Assembly: GCA_040772045.1 (NCBI GenBank)
Contig: JAXGYV010000002.1
Coordinates: 1 to 64,000, forward strand
From: JAXGYV01 sp040772045
Lineage (GTDB): Bacteria; Actinomycetota; Thermoleophilia; UBA2241
Length of the DNA: 64,000 nt
Direction of reading: 5' to 3'
Made by a program: the position numbers and the translations under genes. Numbering within the stretch: the first letter of the stretch is position 1; every line of letters starts with the position of its first letter. The notes below the pieces were generated by a model. The model was given only the letters and a program-made list of their open reading frames with translations. It was not told where the DNA came from and searched no databases. Positions 1-8,807 of this stretch are shown here, piece by piece.

Positions 1-1233
1 TCCAACGCTGATGCGCTCGAACTTGCGGCCCATGGCCGCCGCGATGCTCTTGCCCAGACTGGTTTTGCCCACGCCGGGGGGCCCGACGAAGCAGAGGATC
101 GGGCCATGGAGGTCCGCCTTCAGCTTACGCACCGCAAGGTACTCGAGGATACGATCCTTGACCTTCTCTAGATCGTAGTGGTCGCGATCGAGGATCTCGC
201 GCGCGTGCGCGATATCCAGATTGTCTTCGCTCGAGGCACTCCAGGGGAGCATGATGATCCAGTCGAGGTACGTGCGCACCACGGGGTACTCGGCGCTCGC
301 CGGCTGCAGCTTGCTCAGCCGATCGAGCTCTCGCCGCGCCGCCTTGTCGATCTCCTCGGGCAGGCCGAGCTCGTCGAGCTTCTCCCGCAGCTCGTTGACC
401 TCCGCCTGCGCCTCGTCCGTCTCGCCGAGCTCCGCCTGGATGGCCTTCAGCTGCTGCCGGAGGAAGTACTCGCGCTGGGTCTTATCGATCTCTTCCTTCA
501 CGTCGCTCTGGATCTTGGAGCCCAGCTCCAAGACCTCGAGCTCCTGCGTGAGGATGCGCGTAAGCAAGCGCAGACGGCGCTCGATGTTGTTCTCCTCCAG
601 CAGCTGCTGCTTGTCCTCGGTCTTGATCCGCATGGTGCTGCCGATGAGGAACGCGAGCGCCCCAGGGTCTTCCACGTTGGCGGCGGCCATCTGCAGCTCT
701 TCCGGCAAGTACGGTACCAGGCCGACGATCTTGCTGAAGACGTTGAGCAAGCCGGCGCGCAACGCGTCGATCTGTACGCCCTCGGAGGGCACGTCCTCCA
801 TGCGCTCGATGTCGGCTACGAGGTAGGGCTGCTCCGAGACGTACTGGACGACCTGCGCCCGCTGCAGGCCCTGCACGAGGATGCGCATGGTACCGTCGGG
901 CAGCTTGACCATCTTGTGCGCCAGGCCGACGGTGCCCACGGCGAACAGATCGGCCGGGGCCGGCGTCTCGAGCTCCGCGTTCTTCGAGGTCACCATCATC
1001 AGCAAGCGGTCGCTCGCCAGCACGTCGTCGATCAGCCGGATAGAACGGTCCTGGCCGATCGTGAGCGGGATCATGGTGTCGGGGAACACAACCGTGTCGC
1101 GCAGCGGCAGGACGGGCAGGGTCCCCGGGATCTCCAGCCTCTCTGGCTCGGACGACGAGGAGGGCTCGGGCGCCTCCACCGCTCCGCCGGAAGCCGCTTC
1201 CGCCTGCTGAACCTGCCGTGCTTCGTCGCTCAT
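1..1233 (-). CDS. lon: ATP-dependent Lon protease (N-terminal half; C-terminal part outside window)
   Basis: This gene runs off the left edge of the window, leaving about 411 N-terminal residues with an ATG at 1233. A short acidic leader is followed by the LON substrate-binding domain (motif LPVLPLRDTVVFPDTMIPL, about residues 33-51), a long coiled-coil helical region, and the start of the AAA+ domain with the Walker A motif GPPGVGKTSLGKS. Walker B and the Ser-Lys catalytic dyad would lie outside the window. Lon degrades misfolded and regulatory proteins in the cytoplasm. It lies 40 bp downstream of hsp20 on the same strand, so the two probably form a stress operon. Confidence 0.97.
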   Translation of the reverse strand, partial: MSDEARQVQQAEAASGGAVEAPEPSSSSEPERLEIPGTLPVLPLRDTVVFPDTMIPLTIGQDRSIRLIDDVLASDRLLMMVTSKNAELETPAPADLFAVGTVGLAHKMVKLPDGTMRILVQGLQRAQVVQYVSEQPYLVADIERMEDVPSEGVQIDALRAGLLNVFSKIVGLVPYLPEELQMAAANVEDPGALAFLIGSTMRIKTEDKQQLLEENNIERRLRLLTRILTQELEVLELGSKIQSDVKEEIDKTQREYFLRQQLKAIQAELGETDEAQAEVNELREKLDELGLPEEIDKAARRELDRLSKLQPASAEYPVVRTYLDWIIMLPWSASSEDNLDIAHAREILDRDHYDLEKVKDRILEYLAVRKLKADLHGPILCFVGPPGVGKTSLGKSIAAAMGRKFERISVG

Positions 1234-1273
1234 GCGCTCCCCCGTCTCGGGTGTCTGGGTGTCGTCGCGGCGT

Positions 1274-1741
1274 TCACTCATCGCGATCGCGCTCGCTGCG
1301 AATCGGGATCTGCGACACGGCGCGATCGCGCTCTTGGAGGACGAGGCGCACCTCGAGAATGCCGCTCTCGTAATTGGCCGTGGTCTGATCCGGGTTGATA
1401 TCCACCGCCAGCCGCAGTCGCCGCTCGAACGGCCCATAGTCGAGTTCCACCTGCTGGTAACTCCGTTGTGCGGCCACGGGGAACTCCCGCTCGCCGCGGA
1501 CCACGACCTGACGGCGATCGACGAAGAGCTGGATATCCTCGCGCGCCATGCCCGGCAGCTCAATCCGCACTATGATCTCTCCCGTAACACCTTCGTAGAA
1601 CACATCCGCCGGAGGGCAGTAGCCTCGCCGCGTCGCCGGCCGCTGGATGCGCACCGAGCACGCATCGTTGAAAACCCTGAGGACCTCGTTGTGGATGTCG
1701 TCGACAGTCACTGGTGACTCCTTGTCGCCGTGGACCGACAT
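1274..1741 (-). CDS. Hsp20/alpha-crystallin family small heat-shock protein
   Basis: A 155-residue protein with an alpha-crystallin domain over about residues 45-140. It shows the typical A-x-x-x-n-G-I-L-x-V signature near the C-terminus as ANYESGILEVRLVL, and an IPI-like C-terminal anchor (QIPIRSE). Small heat-shock proteins hold unfolding proteins without using ATP. The gene is directly upstream of lon, which fits shared control of holding and degradation. I saw no CIRCE or HAIR-type operator in the 155 bp upstream. Confidence 0.92.
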   Translation of the reverse strand: MSVHGDKESPVTVDDIHNEVLRVFNDACSVRIQRPATRRGYCPPADVFYEGVTGEIIVRIELPGMAREDIQLFVDRRQVVVRGEREFPVAAQRSYQQVELDYGPFERRLRLAVDINPDQTTANYESGILEVRLVLQERDRAVSQIPIRSERDRDE

Positions 1742-1896
1742 ATCCGGTGGACGACCGGCGACCCACGCTTCCGCCCGGCCGCCCTTTTCTTCCCACCCCC
1801 GGAAAACCCGTAACCGAGGTATTGTACCGACAGGGTGTCACCTGGGGGAGGCGGGAGTCACTGCGCATCCCGCCTGGTCGCGCGCCGGTACCGGAG

Positions 1897-2826
1897 CTAC
1901 GGCTGCGCGCGGCGCAACGGACGCGCTGGATTGCCCACCCACGTCTCTCCAGCAGGCACATCCCGTAGCACCTGAGCACCCATGCCGATGACGGCACCTT
2001 CGCCGATCGTCACGCCGTTGGCGATAGCACAGCTCTGCCAGAGGACGGCGCCAGCGCCGATCCGGGCCCCACCGCCGATCTGCACGTGCCCCGTGATCAG
2101 CACGTCGGGACCCACCTCGACGTTGTGCCCCACGTTGACGTGAGGCCCGATCTTGGCGCCGCGGCAGATCCGCGTGGCGCCGATAGCGCCGCGCTGTACC
2201 GTGGCATGGGCGGCGATCTCCACATCCTCTTCGAGGATCACGGTGCCGAGCTGTGGAAACCCCACCAGCGCGCCGTCCTCTCGGCGCTCGTACCCCATGC
2301 CCGAACAGCCGACGCTGCACTGTGGACCGAACGTGACGCCCGCGGCGACCGCGGCATTCATCACCCAAGCGCCCGCCGCGGCTGCCTGGGCGCGCTGCTC
2401 GGCCGAGTGAAAGCGCGCCTGGCGATCGGTCAGCAGATGAGCGAAGAACCGGCGCACGGCCAACGCCATGGCCAGCCGCGGCCGCGAGCAGACGATGAAC
2501 GCACGCGCCGCGGCCTGATCGGCGCGCGGCGACGACGCCTCCGCTCCAACGGCCGCGCGTGGATCGCAGAGGAGCACCCCCCCACGGAACTCCGCCGCCG
2601 CGCCCGCGCGCTTACTCCATGCCATCTCCGAGGGGCCGGCACGGGTGTCCACCTGAACACCGTCGATCTCGATTGCGCAGACGATAGGGGCAGCGAGATC
2701 CGCTTCCATCACGCCGCCCCCACTCTGCCCCGCCAACTCCTCCCGGTCGACGGAGACAAGGAGACGGTCGCACTGCCCCTCGGACCGCAGGTACGCAGCG
2801 ATGTCCGCTACGCTCGCCATGTTCAT
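1897..2826 (-). CDS. LpxD-like left-handed beta-helix acyltransferase
   Basis: About 309 residues, starting at the ATG at 2826 (a second ATG two codons later is possible). The N-terminal 130 residues are of unclear fold. The C-terminal half has repeated hexapeptides ([LIV]-G-x-x-x-x, for example IGPHVNVGHNVEVGPDVLIT) that form a left-handed beta-helix, and it ends with the WVGNPARPLR motif common in this superfamily. The closest architecture is LpxD, which N-acylates UDP-glucosamine in lipid A synthesis. Nothing else in the window suggests an outer membrane, so N- or O-acylation of a cell-surface sugar is a better guess. It lies 19 bp downstream of a second hexapeptide protein. Confidence 0.7.
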   Translation of the reverse strand: MNMASVADIAAYLRSEGQCDRLLVSVDREELAGQSGGGVMEADLAAPIVCAIEIDGVQVDTRAGPSEMAWSKRAGAAAEFRGGVLLCDPRAAVGAEASSPRADQAAARAFIVCSRPRLAMALAVRRFFAHLLTDRQARFHSAEQRAQAAAAGAWVMNAAVAAGVTFGPQCSVGCSGMGYERREDGALVGFPQLGTVILEEDVEIAAHATVQRGAIGATRICRGAKIGPHVNVGHNVEVGPDVLITGHVQIGGGARIGAGAVLWQSCAIANGVTIGEGAVIGMGAQVLRDVPAGETWVGNPARPLRRAQP

Positions 2827-2845
2827 CGCCGCCGGCTCAGCTCCG

Positions 2846-3508
2846 TTAACCGTTGTCGGCGGCGTGCGGCAGGTACATGCGCACCATCTCGCGGTCAAAG
2901 CGCAGCGGCACGTAGTCGGAAGGTACTTCGACGTAGTACGGGCTGTCCGGATCCAGCGTGCGCTGCAGCGTCGCGTACGGATGAGGATCGTTGTAGTACA
3001 CGGCGTTCGGCTGCTCGAGATCGGTAACCACGTGCGAGCCGTAGCCCACAATTGCGCCGGGAGCGATGCTGATGCCGGCGCTCACGTTCGTGCGACTGCC
3101 GATCACGCTCCCGTAGCCGAACCGCGTGATGAGCTGCTTCTTCGGCGCGCGAGGTCGCGCATGATAGATGTTCTTGGTATGGCTGGACATGATGCCGGCG
3201 GCGATGAAGCACCAGTCGTCCGCGATCACCGACTTGGAGATGCACGAGCCCGTGCGCACACGCACGTGATTGCCCAGGAGACACAGGCCCGTAGTCACGC
3301 AATCGTCCGCGAGCTCCACATCGTTGAGCAGGCGCGTACCCGCCGCCAAGTGCACGCGGTGGCCAAGTCGCACATCCTGACCGACGATCACATCGGGATC
3401 GATGATGCACTGCAGACCGTGCTCAAAGCCCTCGCCGTATTTGAAGTCCTTCGCGATCCATGAGCCACTCGGGGTATGGTACTCGTAGGCATCCCAGTTC
3501 ACGTACAC
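2846..3508 (-). CDS. hexapeptide-repeat acyltransferase
   Basis: A 220-residue protein made largely of hexapeptide repeats: IIDPDVIVGQDVRLGHRV near residue 35, then IGSRTNVSAGISIAPGAIVG near residue 135. This predicts a trimeric left-handed beta-helix acyl- or acetyltransferase. The central segment contains AAGIMSSHTKNIYHARPRAP, whose His could be the general base. The C-terminal 50 residues are not helix-forming repeats. It is the first gene of a two-gene unit with the LpxD-like protein and probably modifies the same sugar substrate. No substrate can be assigned. Confidence 0.65.
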   Translation of the reverse strand: MYVNWDAYEYHTPSGSWIAKDFKYGEGFEHGLQCIIDPDVIVGQDVRLGHRVHLAAGTRLLNDVELADDCVTTGLCLLGNHVRVRTGSCISKSVIADDWCFIAAGIMSSHTKNIYHARPRAPKKQLITRFGYGSVIGSRTNVSAGISIAPGAIVGYGSHVVTDLEQPNAVYYNDPHPYATLQRTLDPDSPYYVEVPSDYVPLRFDREMVRMYLPHAADNG

Positions 3509-3735
3509 CTCGCTTTCGGATTGGGGACGGCCCGACTGACCGCCGCCGGCTCCAGCCGCTCACCTTCCGCGTGCCGACCGGAGCCTATCACTGCACGCGC
3601 CGGGGAGTGCTCCCGGAACCCGCGCGGAGCAAGCCACGCGGCCACGCAGTCAGTGAGCCTCCCGCAGCCGCCCGTCACGGCCACGTTCGTGAGGCGGCTG
3701 GTGCACGCGTCCCCGCGGGCCGCTAAACTAGAGGG

Positions 3736-5646
3736 GTGCAGCTAGCTTTCACTACCGCCGATGAGCTCTTCGCCCTCCTCGAGCGGGAAGGCGAGGCACT
3801 CGATTACCGCGACGTATGGCCTCGCCTGTTCCCGGTCGGCCCCTGCTCGTTCGGACTCATGCGCGCGCTGGTCGAGGATATCGTGGCCAACGACGAGCGC
3901 TTTACCTGGGAGAGCGATGTTCATGTGGGCCTCGCCCACTGGCGCACGGCCCACCGCGACCTCTCCACCGTAGCCTTCACCGTGGTGGACCTCGAGACCA
4001 CCGGCAGCACCCCCGGCTTCGCGAAGATCACCGAGATCGGCGCCGTGCGTGTCGAGCACGGACAGCAGATCGCCACCTTCTCCCAACTCGTGAACCCCCA
4101 GATGCCCATCCCCACCACGATCTCGGCCATCACCGGCATCACCGCCACCATGGTCCGCGAGGCACCACCCATTCAGCAAGTCCTGCCGACGTTCGTCCAC
4201 TTCGCCGACAACTCGGTGCTCGTGGCACACAACGCACGCTTCGACCTCGCCTTCCTGGACTACGAGCTGGGTATCCTCGAACGCCGCACCTTTTCGCGAC
4301 CATGCCTGGATACCATGCGACTGGCGCGACGGCTGCTGCCTCACGTGCGCGCGTCGCTCGCTCACCTGGCCGCGCACTTCGACACCCAGACCAAACCCTC
4401 GCATCGCGCGCTAGCGGACGCGCAGGCCACCGCCGAAATACTGCTCATCCTCCTCGCCATGGCGCAAGAGCGTGGTCTCCACACACTGGAGGAAGTCGCC
4501 AGGTTCTGTGAGCCCTCCGCGCGCCGCAACTACCACAAGATCGTCCTGACCGAGCCGCTGCCGGCCGGACCCGGCGTGTACATCATGCAAGACGAGCAAC
4601 GCCGACCGCTGTACATCGGCAAGGCCGAGAATCTGCGCCGGCGCACGCGCGATCACTTCCTCCAGAAGCAAGCGCACGGCGCGCGCCAGGCGCTCGAGCT
4701 CCTGCACACCATACGCACCATCCCCACCGGATCGGAGTTCGAGGCCCTCTTGCTGGAGCTCCGCCTCATCGCCCAGCACAAACCACCGTACAACGACCAC
4801 GGCACGCGCGCGCAGAGCTACCAGTACGTCAAGCTCACGGCAGAGGAATACCCTCGTCTCTACGCGACGCCCAATCGCCTCGACGACGGCGCGGTGTACG
4901 CCGGACCGTTCCGCAAGGCAGGCATGGCGCGACGATTAGTCGATTGCCTGAACAGCCTGTTCCCCCTGCGAACCTGTACACGTATGCCCGCGGCGACCGC
5001 CGCACCTCGGGATCTAAGCGGGAAAGCGCCCTCGCCGCACGCCTGCCAGCGATTCGCCCTGGGCGCGTGCCTCGGACCATGCCGCATACCACTCAACGGC
5101 GAGTACCAGAAAGTGGTGGGAGAGGTCAGCCACGTGCTCAGGGGCGAGTACCAGCATCTCGACGGGCAACTCGAGCGCCGCCAGGAGGAGTTCGCCAAGC
5201 TCCTGGCCTACGAGCAGGCCGCCCGAACGCGAGACTTCCGAGAGACGCTCACGGCCGCCACCCGTACCATTCGCCGCCTCCGCGAGGCACTCGGCGTCTA
5301 CGCCATCGTCGCCTATCCGGCCGTGGAACGCCACGCCGTCGCCCTCTGGGGGATCGCCGGCGGCCAGGTAGTATCCCGCGAAGAAGCGTGGCTGGACACG
5401 TACTCGCAGAGCGATGCGGCGGCGCTGGTGGCCGCGATATGCGCAGCCGTACCACCGCACCCACCGCTGCCCCCGGAGGCGATCGACGAGGTCCTCCTGA
5501 TCGGCGACTGGGTACGCCACCATCGGTCGGCACCCGCGATCCTCGAGCTTCCGCCGCCAGGGGCCGGACGAACCGCCGCTGCACTCACTGCGGCGGCGAC
5601 CAGCTTAGTAACACGCCTCCCTCTCTTCTGCAAAGACTGCGCGTAG
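3736..5646 (+). CDS. DEDD 3'-5' exonuclease / GIY-YIG (UvrC-like) fusion protein
   Basis: A 636-residue protein starting at a GTG closely preceded by AGAGGG. Residues 1-75 form a small winged-helix-like region. About 80-245 are a DnaQ-type DEDDh exonuclease: VVDLETTG (DxE), LVAHNARFDLAFLD, and HRALADAQAT (H and last D). About 275-365 are a GIY-YIG nuclease resembling the UvrC N-terminus, with GPGVYIMQDE, LYIGKAENLRRRTRDHF and the Glu of GSEFEALLLE. A Cys-containing UvrC-like tail (ACQRFALGACLGPC) and a UVR-like helical pair follow. Such fusions are known in actinobacteria and are presumed to act in DNA repair. It is not the main UvrC. Confidence 0.88.
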   Translation: MQLAFTTADELFALLEREGEALDYRDVWPRLFPVGPCSFGLMRALVEDIVANDERFTWESDVHVGLAHWRTAHRDLSTVAFTVVDLETTGSTPGFAKITEIGAVRVEHGQQIATFSQLVNPQMPIPTTISAITGITATMVREAPPIQQVLPTFVHFADNSVLVAHNARFDLAFLDYELGILERRTFSRPCLDTMRLARRLLPHVRASLAHLAAHFDTQTKPSHRALADAQATAEILLILLAMAQERGLHTLEEVARFCEPSARRNYHKIVLTEPLPAGPGVYIMQDEQRRPLYIGKAENLRRRTRDHFLQKQAHGARQALELLHTIRTIPTGSEFEALLLELRLIAQHKPPYNDHGTRAQSYQYVKLTAEEYPRLYATPNRLDDGAVYAGPFRKAGMARRLVDCLNSLFPLRTCTRMPAATAAPRDLSGKAPSPHACQRFALGACLGPCRIPLNGEYQKVVGEVSHVLRGEYQHLDGQLERRQEEFAKLLAYEQAARTRDFRETLTAATRTIRRLREALGVYAIVAYPAVERHAVALWGIAGGQVVSREEAWLDTYSQSDAAALVAAICAAVPPHPPLPPEAIDEVLLIGDWVRHHRSAPAILELPPPGAGRTAAALTAAATSLVTRLPLFCKDCA

Positions 5647-5762
5647 CGCCGTATACTCATGAGCGCCATCGGAAAGACGGAGGGAACGGACAGGAGCCCC
5701 TCTTCCGCGACGACGTCCTCCAGAATTGCGAGCGAGCTGACCACGAGAAAGGGAGGTCGCAG

Positions 5763-6551
5763 ATGATCGGGGATCCAGCACCGTCTCCTGTGACGATCAT
5801 CGATCGACAGAGTACCGACGCGGTCATCTTCGACATGGACGGCGTGGTCACGCAGACGGCTTCAGTACACGCCGCGGCCTGGTCCGCCCTGTTCGCCCAG
5901 TACCTCGCCATGCACGCGCACCGCACCGGCGATTCCATCCCGCCGTTCACGGAACTCGACTACCTCCGCTACGTCGACGGCAAGCCGCGGTCGGCGGGCG
6001 TCCGCGACTTCCTCGCCTCCCGGAATATCGTGCTGCCAGAGGGAGAGCCCGACGATCGTCCGGAACAAGAGACGGTATGGGGGCTCGGCAACCGCAAGAA
6101 CGCCTTCTTCCTCCGCGCGCTGGAGGAACACGGCGTTCAGGTGTACGACTCAACCATAACCCTCATTCACAGGTTGAAGGAATGCGGCTGGCGCGTCGGC
6201 ATCATCTCCGCCAGCCGCAATACCACGACTGTGCTCAACGCCGCCGGTATCCGCGATCTGTTCGCAGTGCAGATCGACGGCCTCGTGGCGGCCGACCTCG
6301 ACCTCCCGGGGAAACCGGACCCCGCCGTGTTTCTGACGGCCGCCCAGCGCCTCGAAACACCGCCGGCGCGGGCCGTAGTTATCGAAGACGCCATCGCCGG
6401 CGTCCAAGCGGGGCGCGGCGGCGGCTTTGGCCTCGTGATCGGCGTAGACCGCGGCGGCAACGCCGAGGCGCTCGCCGCCGCCGGAGCCCACGCCGTCGTG
6501 AAAGACCTCGCCGAGGTCCGGCTCGCTCGCGCCGGCTCCCCCTGCGCCTAG
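5763..6551 (+). CDS. HAD-superfamily hydrolase, beta-phosphoglucomutase-like
   Basis: 262 residues. The start is the ATG at 5763, preceded by GGGAGG. HAD motif I is FDMDGVVTQT (the second Asp is the general acid/base, as in phosphoglucomutases). A helical cap follows. Motif II is IISASRN, motif III is the Lys of GKPDPAVF, and motif IV is VIEDAIAGVQAG. The family includes beta-phosphoglucomutases, which often sit beside GH65 disaccharide phosphorylases; none is present here. A sugar-phosphate phosphatase is the main alternative. Its stop overlaps the convergent telA stop by 4 bp. Confidence 0.82.
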   Translation: MIGDPAPSPVTIIDRQSTDAVIFDMDGVVTQTASVHAAAWSALFAQYLAMHAHRTGDSIPPFTELDYLRYVDGKPRSAGVRDFLASRNIVLPEGEPDDRPEQETVWGLGNRKNAFFLRALEEHGVQVYDSTITLIHRLKECGWRVGIISASRNTTTVLNAAGIRDLFAVQIDGLVAADLDLPGKPDPAVFLTAAQRLETPPARAVVIEDAIAGVQAGRGGGFGLVIGVDRGGNAEALAAAGAHAVVKDLAEVRLARAGSPCA

Positions 6552-7672
6552 CGTCCAGCCGACTCTTCCTCGGCGGCAGACACGCCGCGCAGGGAAATCA
6601 GCTTCTGCCTGAGCTCGGACTGAATCTTCGCCAGCTGCTGTTCCGCTTCCAGCCGCTTGCTGTGGCCGGCCTCCTGGATGCGCAGCGTCTCCTCCAGCGT
6701 GGCGATCAGATCGTCGTTCACCTTCTGCAGCGTAGCCACGTCGACCACACCGCGTTCCACTTCCTCGGCCACCTTGCCAGAGCCCTCCTTTAGCAAGGCC
6801 GCGTTGCGCGCCAGCAGCTCGCTGGTCGCGTCGCTCACCTCCCGCTGCAGCTCCACCGCCTTCTGCTGACGGAAGAGGCTGATCGCGATGACCACCTGGT
6901 TCTTCCAGAGGGGAATGGTCGTCAGGAGCGAGCTCTGAATCTTCTCTACGAGGTTCTGATCGTTCCCTTGGATGAGACGGATCTGGGGCGCCGACTGAAT
7001 GGCGATGGTTCGCGTGAGCTTCAGATCGTGCAGGCGCCGCTCGAAGCGGGTGATCGCCTGGCGGAAGTCGGCGAGCTGCTGCACGAGGAGCGGCGCGCCC
7101 GACGCCCGCACCTCCGCCTCCAGCACGGGCAGACGGCGCGTCCGCAGCTCCTCGAGGATCTCCTCGCCGGCGGTCACGTACAGGTCCAGCTGCCGCAGGT
7201 AGTCGAGGTTGAGCTCGTACATCTTCTCGAGCACCGTGATGTCTTTAAGCAGATCCATGCGGGCCCGCTCGAGCGCGATGGTCAGCTGCTCGATGCTCGC
7301 CCCGATCTTGCGATACCGCGCCACGAACCGGTTGAAGGAGTCGACGAAGCGGCCCACGAGCGGCACCTTGGCCAGCGAGGAGCCGCCGCCCAAGCCACCA
7401 ACGTCGAGGTCGCGCACCTTCGCCACCAGCTCCGAGAGCGCCTCGCCAGTCTCGCCGGTGTCTTTCGCCCGCACGTCGGCGAGCAGCGTATCGGCAAAGG
7501 TGGCGATCTTCGTCTGCGCCGGCAGGCCGTACTGCATGGCCTCTTGCGGATCGGTCACGTCGACGGCCCGTTTGATCTGCTCGACCTGCTCGCGCTCCTG
7601 GACCGTGAGACCGTGTCTTTGCGCGTCCTCCTGCTCGCCAGCGACCGCCGGCAGCGGGCCCTGCTCACTCAT
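6548..7672 (-). CDS. TelA/KlaA family toxic-anion-resistance protein
   Basis: 374 residues, cytoplasmic and almost wholly helical, with long amphipathic coiled-coil stretches and the TelA segment VPLVGRFVDSFNRFVARYRK around residue 110. The family was named for tellurite resistance on plasmids, but chromosomal copies (Bacillus YaaN) more likely serve a membrane-stress or envelope function. The start codon overlaps the stop of the upstream XpaC-like gene (ATGA), so the two products are probably made together and interact. The link to tellurite is from family naming only. Confidence 0.88.
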   Translation of the reverse strand: MSEQGPLPAVAGEQEDAQRHGLTVQEREQVEQIKRAVDVTDPQEAMQYGLPAQTKIATFADTLLADVRAKDTGETGEALSELVAKVRDLDVGGLGGGSSLAKVPLVGRFVDSFNRFVARYRKIGASIEQLTIALERARMDLLKDITVLEKMYELNLDYLRQLDLYVTAGEEILEELRTRRLPVLEAEVRASGAPLLVQQLADFRQAITRFERRLHDLKLTRTIAIQSAPQIRLIQGNDQNLVEKIQSSLLTTIPLWKNQVVIAISLFRQQKAVELQREVSDATSELLARNAALLKEGSGKVAEEVERGVVDVATLQKVNDDLIATLEETLRIQEAGHSKRLEAEQQLAKIQSELRQKLISLRGVSAAEEESAGR

Positions 7673-8667
7673 GCCTGCCTCCTCCTGTGCGCGGACGTCG
7701 GCCGTCCGGTCATCATGGAGTCCATCTCCACCGTCTTCTCCAGAAGCGCGATCTCGCTGTCCAGGTCGATCACGTCACGTTGCAGCAGCGCCCCCAGCTG
7801 CTGGTCGAAGGACCGCTGGATACTCTGCAGCGACGCCTCCGCACGGGCCAGCGTCTCCTCGACCTCCGCGCTCTTCTGGCCGCGATGCAACAGGTCCGCG
7901 TAGCGCTCCACGATGCGGTACGCGGCCTCCAGATAGTAGGTGAGAAAGGCGCGCGCGAGCTCGATCTGGCGAGGCTCGCGCGCCAGCTCAGAGAGGATCT
8001 TCTCGGCCGTGCGGCAGAGCCGTTCCACCTGTTCGCGGACGTGCTGTTTATCGATCTCGACGGCCGCGTCCAGGATCCCCTGCACGCGATCGTGGGCGCC
8101 GGCGATGAGCTCGGCGGTGGTCTCGTCGACGTCATGGGGGAGCCGCAGGCGCTCGATCTGCTGCAGCAGGCGCGGCGGCTGCGGCGGCGCCTCCAGCCCC
8201 GGCCGAACCACATCGCCGAACATGATCGCGCGGTAGCGCGGCCGCGCGAGGAGCGCGTGCAGCACCGAAGCAGCGGCCGAGAGCGCCTGTACCGCGAGCG
8301 CGGGCCGCAACCACGCCGTGCCGATGCTGGCGAACAGGGCGACGGCAGGCAGCAGGTACACAACCCCCGCCGCGATCCATGCCGCGCTGCGCGCCCGCAC
8401 GCCGATGTAGAAGAACGCCAGCCAGCTCAGGAGGCCATAAGCGAACGTGAGCGTGATCCAGAGCGAGTGCCGCCACCACCAGCGGTAGCGCGAGCGACGA
8501 CCGAGGACGAGCGGCATCCGCTCCGCGGGCGGCAGTACCTGCAGGCGCCGCGGCGAAAGCTGCTGCACATCGCGGACCGCGCTGGCCGCATGCCCGGCCT
8601 GGCAGGAGCCGTCGGGGTTCACCCAGACCCAACGCCGACACACCACGCAGTACCCGCCGAGTGGCAT
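7669..8667 (-). CDS. XpaC-like membrane protein with N-terminal zinc-ribbon-like motif
   Basis: 332 residues. Residues 7-26 have a C-x2-C...C-x3-H pattern (YCVVCRRWVW, then CQAGH) that looks like a small zinc-binding knuckle. Two or three hydrophobic segments (about 65-145) follow, then a coiled-coil C-terminal half typical of the 5-bromo-4-chloroindolyl phosphate hydrolysis (XpaC) family. In Bacillus xpaC is paired with the telA homologue yaaN, and the same order is seen here with a 4-bp overlap. The product is probably a membrane anchor for the TelA protein. The added metal-binding knuckle is unusual for XpaC. Confidence 0.78.
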   Translation of the reverse strand: MPLGGYCVVCRRWVWVNPDGSCQAGHAASAVRDVQQLSPRRLQVLPPAERMPLVLGRRSRYRWWWRHSLWITLTFAYGLLSWLAFFYIGVRARSAAWIAAGVVYLLPAVALFASIGTAWLRPALAVQALSAAASVLHALLARPRYRAIMFGDVVRPGLEAPPQPPRLLQQIERLRLPHDVDETTAELIAGAHDRVQGILDAAVEIDKQHVREQVERLCRTAEKILSELAREPRQIELARAFLTYYLEAAYRIVERYADLLHRGQKSAEVEETLARAEASLQSIQRSFDQQLGALLQRDVIDLDSEIALLEKTVEMDSMMTGRPTSAHRRRQA

Positions 8668-8807
8668 AAGACCCCCTCGCCAGATCGCCAGACCGGACTA
8701 CGTCGTCCGATCCTGACAACTGTATTCCACGCGGGCGGCCATCGGCCACATGGCACCTCACCGGTACATCGGCGGGCACCACGGACAGCTCGGCTCAGAG
8801 CAGTCGC

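Noticed and set aside
3742..4404. Long open frames antisense to real genes (for example opposite the exonuclease fusion, ppdK and dnaG)
   Set aside because: They mirror the codon pattern of the real genes, have no recognisable domains and arise from high GC content.
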